Part shown: piece by piece, positions 63,240 to 64,000 of the stretch
Numbering within the stretch: position 1 is the stretch's first letter
Layout of the letters: each line of letters starts with the position of its first letter
Origin: Devosia sp. MC521
Lineage (GTDB): Bacteria; Pseudomonadota; Alphaproteobacteria; Rhizobiales; Devosiaceae
Assembly (NCBI RefSeq): GCF_014127105.1
Contig: NZ_CP059902.1
Coordinates: 777,001 to 841,000, forward strand
Direction: 5' to 3'
DNA length: 64,000 nt
Position numbers and translations under genes: made by a program
Notes under the pieces: model-generated
What the model was told of the DNA's origin: nothing
Databases searched by the model: none
Seen by the model: only the letters and a program-made list of their open reading frames with translations

Positions 63240-63274
63240 ACCGGGAAAGCTCCAAACTTCCATACAAGATTGTG

Positions 63275-63308
63275 AGCCGCACCTATTGACTTGGGTGCGG
63301 CTTTCTTC
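63275..63308 (+). terminator. Rho-independent terminator of the mannosidase gene
   Basis: A 9-bp stem (63275-63283 with 63294-63302), ten-base loop, followed by TTCTTC; 36 bases after the stop. Confidence 0.75.
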
Positions 63309-63414
63309 AACCCTACCGATGCGGCGCATAAGACTCCCGCCGCGGAGTACCACCCTTGTTCATAGAATTTTCGTCCACGCCCACACCGGGCGGGCCGTCG
63401 TTTGAGTTTCGCTA

Positions 63415-64000
63415 ATGGCTTTTCCTGTTTTGCCGGTCGAGAACCGCGTCAACACCGCCATTGGCTTCCTGATGCTGTCCCAAGTCGTGCTGCTGGTGCT
63501 CGATATTTCGGCCAAATGGCTGGCGCTCTCGGGCATGCCGACCACCGAAATCGTCTTCGTGCGCTATGGCATGCACTTCATTTTGCTCATGCTGCTCTTC
63601 CTCCCGGTGCAGGGCAAAAACCTGTTCCGCTCGGGCAATATCAAGCTTGAGCTTGTGCGCGGCTTTTGCCTGTTTAGCACCACCTCGCTCAACTTCTGGG
63701 CGATGAGCTATCTGGCCCTCACCGTCACCAGCGCCATTGCCTTCACGGCGCCTCTCATGGTCTGCGCTCTGTCCGGTCCCATGCTGGGCGAAAAGGTGGG
63801 CTGGCGTCGCTGGATGGCCATCGGCATTGGCTTTATCGGCACGCTGATCATCGTCCGCCCCGGCTCTGAGGCCTTCCACCCCGCGGCATTCATCAGCCTT
63901 GGCTGCGCGGTCTTCCTCGCACTCTTCACCATTTTCACCCGCAAACTTGCGGGGGTAGATGCCGCGCTGACGCAACAATTTTACGCCAGCATTGTGCCGA
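63415..64000 (+). CDS. EamA/DMT-family transporter (C-terminus cut off)
   Basis: The frame from ATG 63415 is open to the window end (195 codons). It has at least five membrane helices and the first EamA repeat, with signature-like stretches (TTEIVFVRYGMHFI; SYLALTVTSAIAFTAPLMVC; GTLIIVRPGSEAFHP). Members export amino acids, sugars or other metabolites; the substrate cannot be told. The second repeat is missing because of the window edge. Confidence 0.85.
   Translation, partial: MAFPVLPVENRVNTAIGFLMLSQVVLLVLDISAKWLALSGMPTTEIVFVRYGMHFILLMLLFLPVQGKNLFRSGNIKLELVRGFCLFSTTSLNFWAMSYLALTVTSAIAFTAPLMVCALSGPMLGEKVGWRRWMAIGIGFIGTLIIVRPGSEAFHPAAFISLGCAVFLALFTIFTRKLAGVDAALTQQFYASIVP

Overview
The window reads as a core chromosomal segment of an alphaproteobacterium of the order Hyphomicrobiales (Rhizobiales). 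The support is gene content and order: MucR, a DnaA-C-like HTH protein with DUF6456, SufE, DUF5330, DUF1491 and DUF2336 proteins, Omp25/31-like barrels, a FeuP/FeuQ-like pair, gene transfer agent (GTA) genes, and the ccmIEFH-degP-two-component-glnE-pepN order. Devosia or a close relative would fit, but that is an inference from memory of similar genomes. No rRNA, tRNA or CRISPR array was seen.

Layout. 1-4.9 kb: a cut-off outer-membrane barrel protein, a lone receiver-domain protein, iron superoxide dismutase and oligopeptidase B, all on the minus strand. 5.1-11.1 kb: a complete seven-gene Mrp/Mnh cation/proton antiporter operon. 11.2-20.7 kb: housekeeping and regulation (MucR, the DnaA-like/DUF6456 pair, SufE, a PAS histidine kinase followed by a peptidoglycan-binding protein and DUF1491, DUF2336, a lipoprotein, ChrA). 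20.7-22.4 kb: a DUF1214-DUF1254-Nudix operon. 22.5-26.5 kb: three paralogous outer-membrane barrel genes. The middle one is split by a 1.29 kb IS5-type element with a likely 4-bp target duplication. 26.9-32.3 kb: a class A penicillin-binding protein, a YcgN-type cysteine-cluster protein, a degenerate GGDEF protein, a YegD-like Hsp70 and a DUF2165 membrane protein. 32.3-35.2 kb: a GTA remnant holding terminase genes, only the C-terminal end of the tail/host-specificity protein, and an endolysin. 35.3-42.5 kb: a FeuN/FeuP/FeuQ-like signalling set, a lipoprotein, a conserved hypothetical protein and a two-gene flavoprotein operon. 42.7-57.9 kb: cytochrome c maturation (ccmIEFH), DegP protease, a two-component pair, glnE, another PAS kinase and pepN. 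58.1-64 kb: an ABC exporter, an intergenic tract of palindromic repeats with toxin-antitoxin scraps, a GH2 beta-mannosidase and a cut-off EamA transporter.

How it fits together. Much of the segment concerns the cell envelope: barrels, PBP1A, peptidoglycan-binding protein, periplasmic protease, lipoproteins, periplasmic cytochrome c assembly, and four sensor kinases with related regulators. No wholly new defence or mobile system was found. The most interesting features are the IS-split barrel gene whose frame can be restored, the internally deleted GTA locus, the unusual flavoprotein pair, the isolated antitoxin beside an antisense ParE-like tail, and several strong dyads at start sites or promoters.
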